Assembly (NCBI RefSeq): GCF_003416895.1
Contig: NZ_QVIO01000004.1
Span: forward strand, 62,001 to 126,000
Length of the DNA: 64,000 bases
From: Duganella sp. BJB476
GTDB lineage: Bacteria > Pseudomonadota > Gammaproteobacteria > Burkholderiales > Burkholderiaceae_D
Direction: 5' to 3'
Made by a program: the position numbers and the translations under genes. The notes beneath the pieces are model-generated. The model was not told the DNA's origin, searched no databases, and was given only the letters and a program-made list of their open reading frames with translations. This document shows positions 35,460 to 43,528 of this stretch, piece by piece. Position 1 is the stretch's first letter, and each line of letters begins with the position of its first letter.

Positions 35460-36176
35460 TCAGCCCAGCTGGAAGTTGACCGGCACCAGCGCGTACACGG
35501 GAACCGGCTTACCGTCTTCCATGTTGGGCTTGTACAGGGCGCGCAGCACGGCCTGGCGGCCGGCTTCGTCGAGGTTGCTGGAGCCGGACGATTTGTGGAT
35601 GAACACTTGTTCGGCCTGGCCTTTTTCGCCGATCAGCACGCGCAGGATGACGGTGCCGCTCTCGCCCATGCGGCGCGAGATGTTCGGATAGACCGCCTGC
35701 GGCGCGCGGATGTATTCGACGCCGGACACGGTTTTCGGCGCGGCCGGCGTGGCCACATGGGCCGGCGCCGGTGGCGCGGGCGGCGCGGCGACGGCGACCG
35801 GTTCGCTGGTGCGCGGCTGCGGCGGCGCGACGGTGATGGTCGGCTCGGTCTGGACCACGTTCACCAGCGGGATCGGCGGAATGAAGGCTGGAGCCTGATG
35901 CACGACCGGCACGGTCTTGAGCGGCGGCGGGGCCGGCTTGAGCGGTTCCGGCGCGGCGATGAAGGCGACGTTGACTACCTGCGGCAGGATCGCCTGCGGG
36001 ACGTGGCTCAACATGCCCGACTGGAACATATAAAACCCGAAGACATGCACCATGACGATGGCGGCCAGCGGCGCGAACTTGCGGCCGCGGGTCTGCCATT
36101 GCGTTTTCAGCTGCGCGGCCAGGCCGGCGTCGTCCGCCGGCGTGTTCGCCGTGCGGCCATAGGTCATGGTGTTCAT
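35460..36176 (-). CDS. TonB-family energy transducer
   Basis: 238-aa protein with a cytoplasmic N-terminus, one transmembrane anchor (about 33-51, FAPLAAIVMVHVFGFYMF), a proline-rich periplasmic linker (PAPPPLKTVP, VAAPPAPPAPAH) and a C-terminal TonB domain (YPNISRRMGESGTVILRVLI). It should couple the proton-motive force to outer-membrane receptors. Start at 36176 (MNTMTYG) is preferred; an ATG three codons later is possible. No ExbB/ExbD genes are next to it, so it relies on proteins encoded elsewhere. Lies 23 bp after bfd on the same strand. Confidence 0.9.
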   Translation of the reverse strand: MNTMTYGRTANTPADDAGLAAQLKTQWQTRGRKFAPLAAIVMVHVFGFYMFQSGMLSHVPQAILPQVVNVAFIAAPEPLKPAPPPLKTVPVVHQAPAFIPPIPLVNVVQTEPTITVAPPQPRTSEPVAVAAPPAPPAPAHVATPAAPKTVSGVEYIRAPQAVYPNISRRMGESGTVILRVLIGEKGQAEQVFIHKSSGSSNLDEAGRQAVLRALYKPNMEDGKPVPVYALVPVNFQLG

Positions 36177-36199
36177 CGGAGCGATCTTAATAGCTGAGC

Positions 36200-36415
36200 T
36201 TAATTGCTGAAGACTGGGCGCTTCAGTACGGTTTCCTGGATCTCGGCGGTGGCGGCCAAGTGCTCGCTCAGGATTTCTTCGGCGCAGGAAAAGCACTGGC
36301 CGCAGCACGTCGCCACGCCCAAGTCGCGGCGCAATTCTTCCATCGACGTCAATCCCAATTCCACGGCTTGACGGATTTCACGATCAGATATGTTGTTGCA
36401 GACACATACAATCAT
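36200..36415 (-). CDS. bfd: Bacterioferritin-associated ferredoxin Bfd
   Basis: 71-aa [2Fe-2S] protein that reduces bacterioferritin to release stored iron. Cluster cysteines C4 and C6 (IVCVCN) and C38 and C41 (CCGQC) are present, with C44 extra. Divergent from feoAB across a spacer containing a near-consensus Fur box, implying induction under iron starvation, as in other bacteria. It is 2.2 kb from bfr and upstream of the TonB-like gene. Confidence 0.94.
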   Translation of the reverse strand: MIVCVCNNISDREIRQAVELGLTSMEELRRDLGVATCCGQCFSCAEEILSEHLAATAEIQETVLKRPVFSN

Positions 36416-36473
36416 CGATACCCCTTGCTAGGCATTACAAAAAGAATGAACTGACATGATTGCCTGTTGGTCA

Positions 36474-36492
36474 ATTAATGCGAATCATTATC
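36474..36492. promoter_or_regulatory. Fur box (bfd/feo divergent region)
   Basis: The 19 bases agree with the E. coli Fur consensus at 15 positions by eye; the core AATG-CG-AATCATTATC differs only at the two central-left bases. On the minus strand it overlaps TTGACC (36469-36474), a plausible -35 for bfd. Expected effect: iron-dependent repression of bfd and possibly feoAB. Confidence 0.82.
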
Positions 36493-36544
36493 ATTAATCG
36501 TATACTGCCTCAACTTTGAGCGAGATGCAAGCGCAAATAGAAGT

Positions 36545-36566
36545 AATTCGCATTACCGTTTATAAT
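36545..36566 (+). promoter_or_regulatory. feoA -10 box with second Fur-like half site
   Basis: TATAAT at 36561-36566 is a good -10 element for the feo operon. Immediately upstream, AATTCGCATTACC (36545-36557) repeats the ATTCGCATT half found inverted in the Fur box at 36474 and matches the Fur consensus partially. It may be a second, weaker Fur site over the feo promoter. Confidence 0.5.
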
Positions 36567-36659
36567 GCTAGTATCTTATTTCCGGCAAGAACGCGATCTT
36601 GCAGTTCGCCGGCAAGCCGCAGCGGCACTGGCCGGGCGGCGATTTGAACGGACTTCGCT

Positions 36660-36935
36660 ATGACGCACGCAGCTCCCCTGATCACTCTTGATGCCCTGAC
36701 GGTTGGCGCCAGCGCCACCGTGGTGCACATCGCCCCCGGCGACGACGCCCACGACGCCCATGATGGCGCCACGCTGGCGCGCCGGCTGATGGAGCTGGGC
36801 TTCGTGCCGGGCGAAAAAATCCGCATGCTCAAGCGCGGCATGCCGGGTGGCGAGCCGCTGGCGATCAAGGTCGGCAACTCGACGTTCGCACTGCGCCGCT
36901 TCGAAGCGGCGCTGATCTCGATACAACCGGAATAA
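36660..36935 (+). CDS. feoA: Ferrous iron transport protein FeoA
   Basis: 91-aa SH3-like protein that assists FeoB. Recognised by LARRLMELGFVPGEKIRMLKR and EPLAIKVGNSTFALRRFEA. It has a short acidic/His insertion (GDDAHDAHDGA, about 27-37) near the N-terminus that could contact metal (inference). Starts after the Fur-box region and ends three bases before feoB. Confidence 0.94.
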   Translation: MTHAAPLITLDALTVGASATVVHIAPGDDAHDAHDGATLARRLMELGFVPGEKIRMLKRGMPGGEPLAIKVGNSTFALRRFEAALISIQPE

Positions 36936-36938
36936 ACC

Positions 36939-38840
36939 ATGGGTGCAGCAGATATCGCGGCGCCGGTAGCGCCTATACTCACGACGACGCCGATGGTGGC
37001 GTTGCTGGGCAATCCAAATTGCGGCAAGACCGCATTGTTCAACCGCCTGACCGGCGCGCGCCAGAAGGTAGCGAACTACGCCGGCGTGACCATCGAGCGC
37101 AAGGAAGGCTCGTTCCAGTCCCCGGGCGGCAACGGCTTCCGCGTGCTGGACTTGCCGGGTGCTTATAGTTTGTCGGCCCATACGCCGGACGAGGCGATCA
37201 CGCGCGACGTGGTGGCCGGCCTGCGCGCGGGCGAGCAGTCGCCGGACGTGGTGGTGTGCGTGGTCAACGCCACCAACCTGCGCCTGAACCTGCGCCTGGT
37301 GCTGGAGATTAAACGACTCGGCCTGCCGATGATTTTGGCGCTGAACATGGTCGACGTGGCCAAGAAGCGCGGCATCGTCATCGACGCCGAGCGCCTGGCG
37401 CAGGAGCTGGGCATGCCGGTGGTGGAAACCGTGGCGGTGCAGGCCGGCGGCGAGAAGTCGCTGCTGCGCGCGCTGGACGCGATGCTGCCGCTGCAGGCGG
37501 TCAAGCCGCAGCCGCTGTCGGCGATCGACGCGGTCGGCGTGGAGGAGACGCAGCGCGAGGTGCGCCGCATTCTGGCGCTGGTCAGCAGCGACGCCCACGA
37601 CACCGGCAACCTGACCGAGAAGATCGACAACGTGGTGCTGCATCCGGTGCTCGGCCCGGTGATCCTGGCGGTGCTGATGTTCCTGGTGTTCCAGGCGGTA
37701 TTCAGCTGGGCCAATGTGCCGATGGATATGATCAAGGGTGGCGTCGACAGCGTGGGCACCATGCTGAAGGGGGCGATGGCCGATGGTTTGCTGCGCAGCC
37801 TGCTGGTCGAGGGCATCCTGGGCGGGGCCGGCAGCGTGCTGGTGTTCCTGCCGCAGATCCTGATTCTGTTCTTCTTCATCCTGATCCTGGAGGACTGCGG
37901 CTACCTGCCGCGCGCGGCCTTCCTGCTGGACCGCCTGATGGGCGGCGTCGGCTTGTCGGGGCGCGCCTTCATTCCGCTGCTGTCCAGCTTTGCGTGCGCG
38001 ATTCCGGGCGTGATGGCGGCGCGCACCATCCAGAACCCGCGCGACCGGCTGGTGACGATCATGATCGCGCCGCTGATGACGTGTTCGGCGCGGCTGCCGG
38101 TGTATGCGCTGATCATCGCGGCCTTCATTCCGGAGCGCGAGGTGTATGGCTTCATGAGTCTTCAGGGGCTAGTGCTGTTTGTGCTGTACTTCGCGGGCAT
38201 CGCTTCGGCGATGGCGGTGGCTTACGTCATGAAGCGCTCGATGGGTTCTAACCACAAGCATCCGTTGATGCTGGAGCTGCCGGCGTATCACTGGCCGCAT
38301 TTGCAGAACCTGGCGCTGGGCCTGTGGGAGCGCTGCAAGATCTTCCTGTCGCGCGTGGGTACCATCATCCTGACCTTGATGGTGCTGCTGTGGTTCCTGA
38401 GCTCCTTCCCCGGCGCGCCTGAGGGGGCGACGCATCCGGCCATCTATTACAGCATGGCCGGCATCCTGGGACGCGGGCTGGAATATGTGTTCGCGCCGAT
38501 CGGCTTCAACTGGCAGATCTGCATCGCGCTGGTGCCCGGCCTGGCCGCGCGCGAGGTGGCGGTGGGGGCGCTGGGCACGGTGTATGCGTTGTCGCAGAGC
38601 GGCGAGGAACTGGCGCAGTCGCTGACGCCTATCATCGCCAGCTCGTGGACCCTGCCGACCGCCTTGTCGCTGCTGGCGTGGTACGTGTTTGCGCCGCAGT
38701 GCATGTCGACGCTGAGCGTGGTGCGGCGCGAGACCAACAGCATCCGCTATCCGCTGATGATGGCCGGCTATATGTTCGCGCTGGCGTACACGGCGTCGTT
38801 CCTGACTTACCGTATTTCCCTGTTCTTCATCGGAGGCTGA
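36939..38840 (+). CDS. feoB: Ferrous iron transporter FeoB
   Basis: 633-aa Fe(II) transporter with an N-terminal G domain: G1 GNPNCGKT (24-31), G3 DLPGAYSL, G4 NMVD. It is followed by the helical GDI-like domain and the membrane part with two Gate motifs, including CAIPGVMAARTI and the cysteine near APQCMSTL. Moves Fe2+ into the cytoplasm. Compared with the roughly 770-aa E. coli protein it has the compact form common in other bacteria. Second gene of feoA-feoB-small Cys-rich protein. Confidence 0.96.
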   Translation: MGAADIAAPVAPILTTTPMVALLGNPNCGKTALFNRLTGARQKVANYAGVTIERKEGSFQSPGGNGFRVLDLPGAYSLSAHTPDEAITRDVVAGLRAGEQSPDVVVCVVNATNLRLNLRLVLEIKRLGLPMILALNMVDVAKKRGIVIDAERLAQELGMPVVETVAVQAGGEKSLLRALDAMLPLQAVKPQPLSAIDAVGVEETQREVRRILALVSSDAHDTGNLTEKIDNVVLHPVLGPVILAVLMFLVFQAVFSWANVPMDMIKGGVDSVGTMLKGAMADGLLRSLLVEGILGGAGSVLVFLPQILILFFFILILEDCGYLPRAAFLLDRLMGGVGLSGRAFIPLLSSFACAIPGVMAARTIQNPRDRLVTIMIAPLMTCSARLPVYALIIAAFIPEREVYGFMSLQGLVLFVLYFAGIASAMAVAYVMKRSMGSNHKHPLMLELPAYHWPHLQNLALGLWERCKIFLSRVGTIILTLMVLLWFLSSFPGAPEGATHPAIYYSMAGILGRGLEYVFAPIGFNWQICIALVPGLAAREVAVGALGTVYALSQSGEELAQSLTPIIASSWTLPTALSLLAWYVFAPQCMSTLSVVRRETNSIRYPLMMAGYMFALAYTASFLTYRISLFFIGG

Positions 38841-38842
38841 GC

Positions 38843-39118
38843 ATGTGGCAGCAAGTGATCGTGGCGTTGATCGTGGTGGCGGCGTTGGCGCATTTCTGCA
38901 CCAAGTATTTGCCGGCGGCCTTGCGCAGGCAGATCGTCTATGTGCTGGCGCGGCGCGGCTTCGACCAGAATAAACTGGCTAAACTGTTTAACACGAAATC
39001 GAGCTGCGGCGACGGCTGCTCCAGCTGCGGTTCCTGCGAAACCACGCCGTCGCCATCGCCCGACGCACCCACCTCCGCACCGCTCAAGCGCGTCATCATG
39101 CTGCACGTGCAGCGCTGA
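38843..39118 (+). CDS. Small Cys-rich membrane protein of the feo operon (DUF6587/FeoC-like position)
   Basis: 91-aa protein two bases after feoB with CGGAGG upstream. An N-terminal membrane helix (about 3-19) is followed by a basic amphipathic helix (LRRQIVYVLARRGFDQNKLAKLF) and a cysteine cluster C55, C59, C62, C65 (CGDGCSSCGSC), which could bind iron or an Fe-S cluster. It occupies the FeoC position but has no winged helix. FeoB-associated Cys-rich membrane proteins are its closest known analogues. Confidence 0.8.
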   Translation: MWQQVIVALIVVAALAHFCTKYLPAALRRQIVYVLARRGFDQNKLAKLFNTKSSCGDGCSSCGSCETTPSPSPDAPTSAPLKRVIMLHVQR

Positions 39119-39168
39119 TTCCCGCTCCTCTGCGCCGGCGCAAACGTGCCGGCCACAGCCTGTTTAAT

Positions 39169-39210
39169 CTTGTCCGCATAGCGATTGATTTCTCAATCTT
39201 TGCGGATAAG
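39169..39210. promoter_or_regulatory. Nested inverted repeat, probable brnTA operator
   Basis: Outer arms CTTGTCCGCA / TGCGGATAAG (one mismatch) enclose a perfect inner hairpin GATTGA-TTTC-TCAATC. The element ends seven bases before the brnT ATG. BrnA antitoxins autoregulate by binding palindromes at the promoter, so this is the natural operator candidate. Confidence 0.55.
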
Positions 39211-39217
39211 ATGAAGC

Positions 39218-39487
39218 ATGGTGATCACCTTCGATCCCAAGAAAGACAAGCTCAACCAGCGCAAGCACGGCATATCGCTGTCTGCGGCGTCGGCGTTTGA
39301 CTGGGATAACGCGGTGATCTGGATAGATCAGCGCTATCATTACTCGGAAGTCAGGGAGTGCGCGATAGGGTTGATCGGTTATCGTTTATTTCACGTGACC
39401 TTCGTTGATCGCGGCCGCGAGCGTCGAATTATTAGTTTGCGCAAGGCGAACAGCGGCGAGGAGATACTGTATGTTGGACAAAAGTAA
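39218..39487 (+). CDS. brnT: BrnT-family ribonuclease toxin
   Basis: 89-aa RelE-fold toxin. The opening ITFDPKKDKLNQRKHGISLSAA and the later RRIISLRKANSGE are the BrnT signatures. BrnT inhibits translation by RNA cleavage and is neutralised by BrnA. Toxin-first gene order with a 17-base overlap into brnA is standard for this type. Base composition is less GC-rich than its surroundings, suggesting acquisition. Confidence 0.92.
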   Translation: MVITFDPKKDKLNQRKHGISLSAASAFDWDNAVIWIDQRYHYSEVRECAIGLIGYRLFHVTFVDRGRERRIISLRKANSGEEILYVGQK

Positions 39488-39767
39488 AATTATTCTTTCG
39501 ACGCCGGAGGAGGATGCTGCAATTACCACCGCCGCCTTATCCGACCCCGACGCCCTGCCGATGACAGAAGAACAGCTGGCGCAATTTCGTCCGTGGCGCT
39601 TGCGGCTGTTGCCGCCTGCGGATGCGCCTAAAGTGAAGATCAGCATCGACTATGACGTGGATCTGATTGACGTCTTCAAGCGCACCGGCGAGGGGTGGGA
39701 GCTGGGTATAAACGCTGTATTGCGGGAGTGGGCGATCCGCCGTGGCTATCTGCCCTATCCCGATTAG
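39471..39767 (+). CDS. brnA: BrnA-family antitoxin
   Basis: 98-aa partner of BrnT. The start at 39471 (MLDKSKIILSTPEED) lies inside the brnT end. The C-terminal part KVKISIDYDVDLIDVFKRTGEGWELGINAVLREW is the ribbon-helix-helix DNA-binding domain typical of BrnA. It should bind the toxin through its N-terminus and repress its own promoter. An in-frame start at 39405 would lie within brnT and is rejected. Confidence 0.9.
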   Translation: MLDKSKIILSTPEEDAAITTAALSDPDALPMTEEQLAQFRPWRLRLLPPADAPKVKISIDYDVDLIDVFKRTGEGWELGINAVLREWAIRRGYLPYPD

Positions 39768-39811
39768 TAAAGCGGATTGAACGATTCCGCCTGCCGCCAG
39801 TGCAGCGCTGA

Positions 39812-40231
39812 TCAGGCCACGTAGGCCATGCCTATCGAGGCCGGCGCGGTCGGGGCGAAACCGTATTGCGCATACAGCTCGTTGGCCTTGCCGTCGGCGA
39901 TCAGGCTGACGTAGCCGCCCGGCGGTACCTCGCGGTCTAGGTAGGCCTTGATCTCTTTCACGATGGCCTTGCCCAGTCCCTGCCCCTGGTGCGCTTTCAG
40001 CACGCCGATATCCACTACCTGATAAAAACAGCCGCCATCGCCGATCACGCGGCCCATGCCGACCGGCTCGCCGTCGCACAGCACCTGTACGGCGAATAAA
40101 GTGGCCGGCAGGCCGCGCGTGGCCGCTTCGCTGGACTTGGGACTCAGGCCGGCGCCGATGCGCAAGGCCTGGTAGGTGGCGACGGACGGCGTGGCGTGGA
40201 TGACGGTGTAGCGGGACATATTGCTCATCAC
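39812..40231 (-). CDS. GNAT-family N-acetyltransferase
   Basis: About 139-aa acetyltransferase. The acetyl-CoA pyrophosphate loop is visible as HQGQGLGKAIVKEI (Q/RxxGxG/A), and VVDIGVLKAHQ is the preceding beta-4 strand; the end ELYAQYGFAPT is motif B. Substrate unknown. The first ATG at 40231 overlaps the stop of the upstream GltB-like gene by four bases, so the two are translationally coupled; the ATG at 40219 (MSRYTVI) is an alternative start. Confidence 0.88.
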   Translation of the reverse strand: MMSNMSRYTVIHATPSVATYQALRIGAGLSPKSSEAATRGLPATLFAVQVLCDGEPVGMGRVIGDGGCFYQVVDIGVLKAHQGQGLGKAIVKEIKAYLDREVPPGGYVSLIADGKANELYAQYGFAPTAPASIGMAYVA

Positions 40232-41835
40232 AGTGGGTTGAACGATTCGGCCTGCGCCATCGGCCAGTACAGGCCGAACACCGGCGGCAGGCGCGACAGC
40301 TGGCTGGGGTCGAGCAGCTCGCCCGGCTCCAGGTAGGGCAGCAGCGCCGACGCCAGCTTGACCTGGTTGGTCGAGATGCGCCGCACCAGGTGGTGCGCCT
40401 TCAGTTGCGACGGGTGCGTCAGGCCGGCGGCGGCGATCAGCTGGGCCAGCGCCTTCAAAGTGTTCTCATGGAAGTTGGCCACGCGCCGGGTCTTGTCCGG
40501 CACCACCAGCGCGCGCTGGCGGTTTTGGTCCTGGGTGGCGACGCCGGTCGGGCAGCGGTCGGTGTGGCAGCTCTGCGACTGGATGCAGCCCAGCGCGAAC
40601 ATGAAGCCGCGCGCCGAGTTGCACCAGTCCGCGCCCAGCGCCAGGATGCGGGCGATGTCGAAGGCGGTGATGATCTTGCCCGAGGCGCCGATCTTGATCT
40701 TGTCGCGCAGGTTGGCGCCCACCAGCGTGTTGTGCACCAGCAGCAGCGCTTCCTGCAGCGGCGTGCCGACGTGGTCGGTGAACTCGACCGGCGCGGCGCC
40801 GGTGCCGCCCTCGCCGCCGTCGACCACGATGAAGTCGGGCGTGATGCCGGTGGCCAGCATGGCCTTGACGATGCCGAAGAATTCCCACGGGTGGCCGATG
40901 GCCAGCTTGAAGCCGGTCGGCTTGCCGCCGGACAGGGTGCGCAGGCGGTCGATGAAGGCCAGCATCTCCAGCGGCGTGCCGAAGGCCGAGTGCCTGGACG
41001 GCGAGATGCAGTCCTGGCCCATGGGCACGCCGCGGGTGGTGGCGATTTCAATGGTGACCTTGGCGCCGGGCAGCACGCCGCCGTGGCCCGGCTTGGCGCC
41101 CTGCGACATCTTCAGCTCGATCATCTTGACCTGCGGCGTGGTGGCGTTGGCGACGAAGTTCGCTTCCGAGAACGTGCCGTCGGCGTTGCGGCAGCCGAAG
41201 TAGCCGGAGCCGATCTCCCACACCAGGTCGCCGCCGTTCTGGCGGTGGTAGGGGCTGATGCTGCCTTCGCCGGTGTCGTGCATGAAGCCGCCGGCCTTGG
41301 CGCCGCCGTTCAGCGCCAGGATGGCGTTGGCCGACAGCGCGCCAAAGCTCATCGCCGAGATGTTGAACACGCTGGCCGAGTAGGGCTGGGCGCGCGGGCA
41401 GTCCGGATGGTTGCCGATTTCGATGCGGAAGTCGTGGTGCTGCTCGGGCGCGGGGCTGATCGAGTGGTTGATCCATTCGTAGCCGGGGGCGTAGACGTCG
41501 AGCTGGGTGCCGAAGGGGCGTTTGTCGGTGTCCATCTTGGCGCGCTGGTAGACGATGCTGCGCTGGTTGCGCGAGAACGGTTCGGCCACGGTGTCGTCTT
41601 CCAGGAAGTACTGGCGGATCTCGGGGCGTATCGATTCGAAGAAGAAGCGGAAGTGCGCCAGGATCGGGTAGTTGCGGCGCAACGCGCGCTTGGTTTGCAG
41701 CAGGTCGGTGACGCCGACCACCACCAGCGCGGCGGCCAGCAGCGGGATCCACCACGGCGCGCCCAGGGCCAGCGAGGCGGCCAAGGTGACGATGGCGGCG
41801 TTGAAGACGAGGTAGCGCGGGGAAAACAGTTTCAT
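40228..41835 (-). CDS. FMN-binding glutamate-synthase-like protein with N-terminal membrane helices
   Basis: 535-aa protein made of two N-terminal transmembrane helices (about 10-43) and the GltB synthase domain. FMN-barrel motifs such as ISAMSFGALSANA, SQGAKPGHGG, VVDGGEGGTGAAP and GASGKIITAFD are present. A C-x5-C-x4-C set (CIQSQSCHTDRC) matches the 3Fe-4S binding loop of glutamate synthase. It lacks the amidotransferase domain, like B. subtilis YerD; the true substrate is unsettled. Coupled to a GNAT gene. Confidence 0.9.
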   Translation of the reverse strand: MKLFSPRYLVFNAAIVTLAASLALGAPWWIPLLAAALVVVGVTDLLQTKRALRRNYPILAHFRFFFESIRPEIRQYFLEDDTVAEPFSRNQRSIVYQRAKMDTDKRPFGTQLDVYAPGYEWINHSISPAPEQHHDFRIEIGNHPDCPRAQPYSASVFNISAMSFGALSANAILALNGGAKAGGFMHDTGEGSISPYHRQNGGDLVWEIGSGYFGCRNADGTFSEANFVANATTPQVKMIELKMSQGAKPGHGGVLPGAKVTIEIATTRGVPMGQDCISPSRHSAFGTPLEMLAFIDRLRTLSGGKPTGFKLAIGHPWEFFGIVKAMLATGITPDFIVVDGGEGGTGAAPVEFTDHVGTPLQEALLLVHNTLVGANLRDKIKIGASGKIITAFDIARILALGADWCNSARGFMFALGCIQSQSCHTDRCPTGVATQDQNRQRALVVPDKTRRVANFHENTLKALAQLIAAAGLTHPSQLKAHHLVRRISTNQVKLASALLPYLEPGELLDPSQLSRLPPVFGLYWPMAQAESFNPL

Positions 41836-41986
41836 GGGGGCTCCGGTGGGCGGCTGATGGGGGCAGTGTACTGCTGTTTCTTATGGGAATCCATCAGTCT
41901 CTGGCGGGGTGAGGGCGCAAGCCGGCCAACAATGCTAAGCTAGCGGGATTGCGGCGCACGGCCGTTCTTTTTTTGGGAAGCCCACC

Positions 41987-42658
41987 ATGATCGTCGTCCA
42001 CCATCTGAACAATTCGCGCTCGCAGCGCGTGCTCTGGCTGCTCGAGGAGCTGGGGCTGGAGTACGAGATCGTGCGCTACCAGCGCGACAAGAAGACCATG
42101 CTGGCGCCGCCGGAGCTGCGGGCGATCCACCCGCTGGGCAAGTCGCCGGTGATCAGCGACGGCGACGTCGTGGTGGCGGAGTCGGGGGCGATCGTCGAGT
42201 ACCTGGTCGAGACCTACGGCCAGGGCAGGCTGGCGCCGCCGGCCGGCACGGCCGAGCGCCGCCGCTGGACCTACTTCCTGCACTACGCCGAAGGCTCGGC
42301 GATGGCGCCGTTGCTGATGAAGCTGATCTTCGACCGGGTCGAGACCAGCCCGGCGCCGTTCTTCGTCAAGCCGATCGCGCGCGGCATCGCGCAAAAGGTC
42401 AAGGCGGGCTATATCCAGCCGCAGATCGAGGCGCACCTGGACTACCTGGAGGCTGAGCTGAGCAAGACGCCGTGGTTCGCCGGCGCCGAGTTCAGCGCGG
42501 CCGATATCCAGATGAGTTTTCCGCTGGAGGCGGCCGCCGCGCGCGGCGGGCTGGACGAGCGCCGTCCCAACCTGATGGCCTTCCTCAAACGTATCCACAG
42601 CCGACCGGCCTTCCAGCGCGCGCTGGAGCGCGGCGGCCCGTACGAGCTGCTGAAGTAA
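41987..42658 (+). CDS. Glutathione S-transferase
   Basis: 223-aa transferase with the thioredoxin-like N-domain (VHHLNNSRSQRVLWLLEELGLEYE), cis-Pro in GKSPVI and the SNAIL-like ESGAIVEYL motif. The C-domain ends LKRIHSRPAFQRALERGGPY. Similar to the Gst/Gtt1-type bacterial enzymes. The catalytic residue is probably Ser10 in NNSRSQR. Different from the transferase at 25.2 kb; no shared operon. Confidence 0.92.
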   Translation: MIVVHHLNNSRSQRVLWLLEELGLEYEIVRYQRDKKTMLAPPELRAIHPLGKSPVISDGDVVVAESGAIVEYLVETYGQGRLAPPAGTAERRRWTYFLHYAEGSAMAPLLMKLIFDRVETSPAPFFVKPIARGIAQKVKAGYIQPQIEAHLDYLEAELSKTPWFAGAEFSAADIQMSFPLEAAAARGGLDERRPNLMAFLKRIHSRPAFQRALERGGPYELLK

Positions 42659-42721
42659 GGCTCGGTGCGGCGGCGCGGTCGGGTAAAATGATGGATTGAA
42701 CAAGCCCGGAAGATGTTGAAC

Positions 42722-43498
42722 ATGGGTAGACTCCTTGCCATCGACGGCCTCAATATTGTGCGCCGCGTCTACGAAGCCAGCCCCGAACCCGATAGTCCTG
42801 AAAAGGCCGAGATCGCGCTGCGCCACGCGCTGTCCTCGTTCCGCAAACTGCTGCACGAGCACGAGCCGACCCACGTGCTGCCGGCCTTCGACTTCGGCGG
42901 CCGCACCTGGCGCCACGAGCTGTACGACGGCTACCGCGAGGCCCGCGCGCCGATGCCGTCGGCGCTGCGCGAGGCGCTGCCCGGCTTTTACGACAAGCTG
43001 CGCGGCGTCGGCCTGCACGTGGTGTCGCTGCCTGAGGTGGAGGCCGACGACGTGATCGGCACCGTGGTGCTGCGTTGGCTGGCCGACGACCGCGGCGAGG
43101 CCACCGTGGCCAGCACCGACAAGGACTTGCACGGCCTGATCGCCCAGGGCGCCCGCGTGTGGGACCACTTCAAGGGTGAATGGCACGACCACGCCTGGGT
43201 CGAGCGGAAATGGGGCGTGCCGCCGGAGCAGCTGCCGGACCTGCTGGCGCTGATGGGCGACGCCACCGATTCCATCCCCGGCGTGTCCAAGGTCGGCGTC
43301 AAGAAGGCGGCCCGACTGTTGCGTACATACGGCACTCTGGACGGGATCATGGCCGGGGCCGGCATTCTGAAGGATACGCTGGGCGAAACTCTACGAAAAG
43401 AACGCGAAATGCTGTATCTTTCGAGACAATTGGTGCAATTAAAAACGGACGTGCGGGTCGGCGTGACCTGGAATATGCTGGCCTGGGATAAGACCTGA
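42722..43498 (+). CDS. xni: 5'-3' exonuclease / flap-endonuclease homologue (Xni-like)
   Basis: 258-aa FEN-family nuclease lacking a polymerase domain. Metal-binding acidic motifs: LAIDGLNIVRR, VEADDVIGT, ASTDKDLHGL and LMGDATDSIPGV, the last followed by the H3TH DNA-binding motif VGVKKAARLLRTYG. Length and lack of an extra domain match ExoIX/Xni. The ATG at 42722 is favoured because GGAAG lies about ten bases upstream; the ATG at 42713 is too close to it. Confidence 0.88.
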   Translation: MGRLLAIDGLNIVRRVYEASPEPDSPEKAEIALRHALSSFRKLLHEHEPTHVLPAFDFGGRTWRHELYDGYREARAPMPSALREALPGFYDKLRGVGLHVVSLPEVEADDVIGTVVLRWLADDRGEATVASTDKDLHGLIAQGARVWDHFKGEWHDHAWVERKWGVPPEQLPDLLALMGDATDSIPGVSKVGVKKAARLLRTYGTLDGIMAGAGILKDTLGETLRKEREMLYLSRQLVQLKTDVRVGVTWNMLAWDKT

Positions 43499-43528
43499 GC
43501 GCACGCCCACTAAGACAAGGTTTGCAAG

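Noticed and set aside
39132..39154. Terminator after the feo operon formed by two GCCGGC motifs
   Set aside because: The stem is short and there is no T-run on the plus strand.
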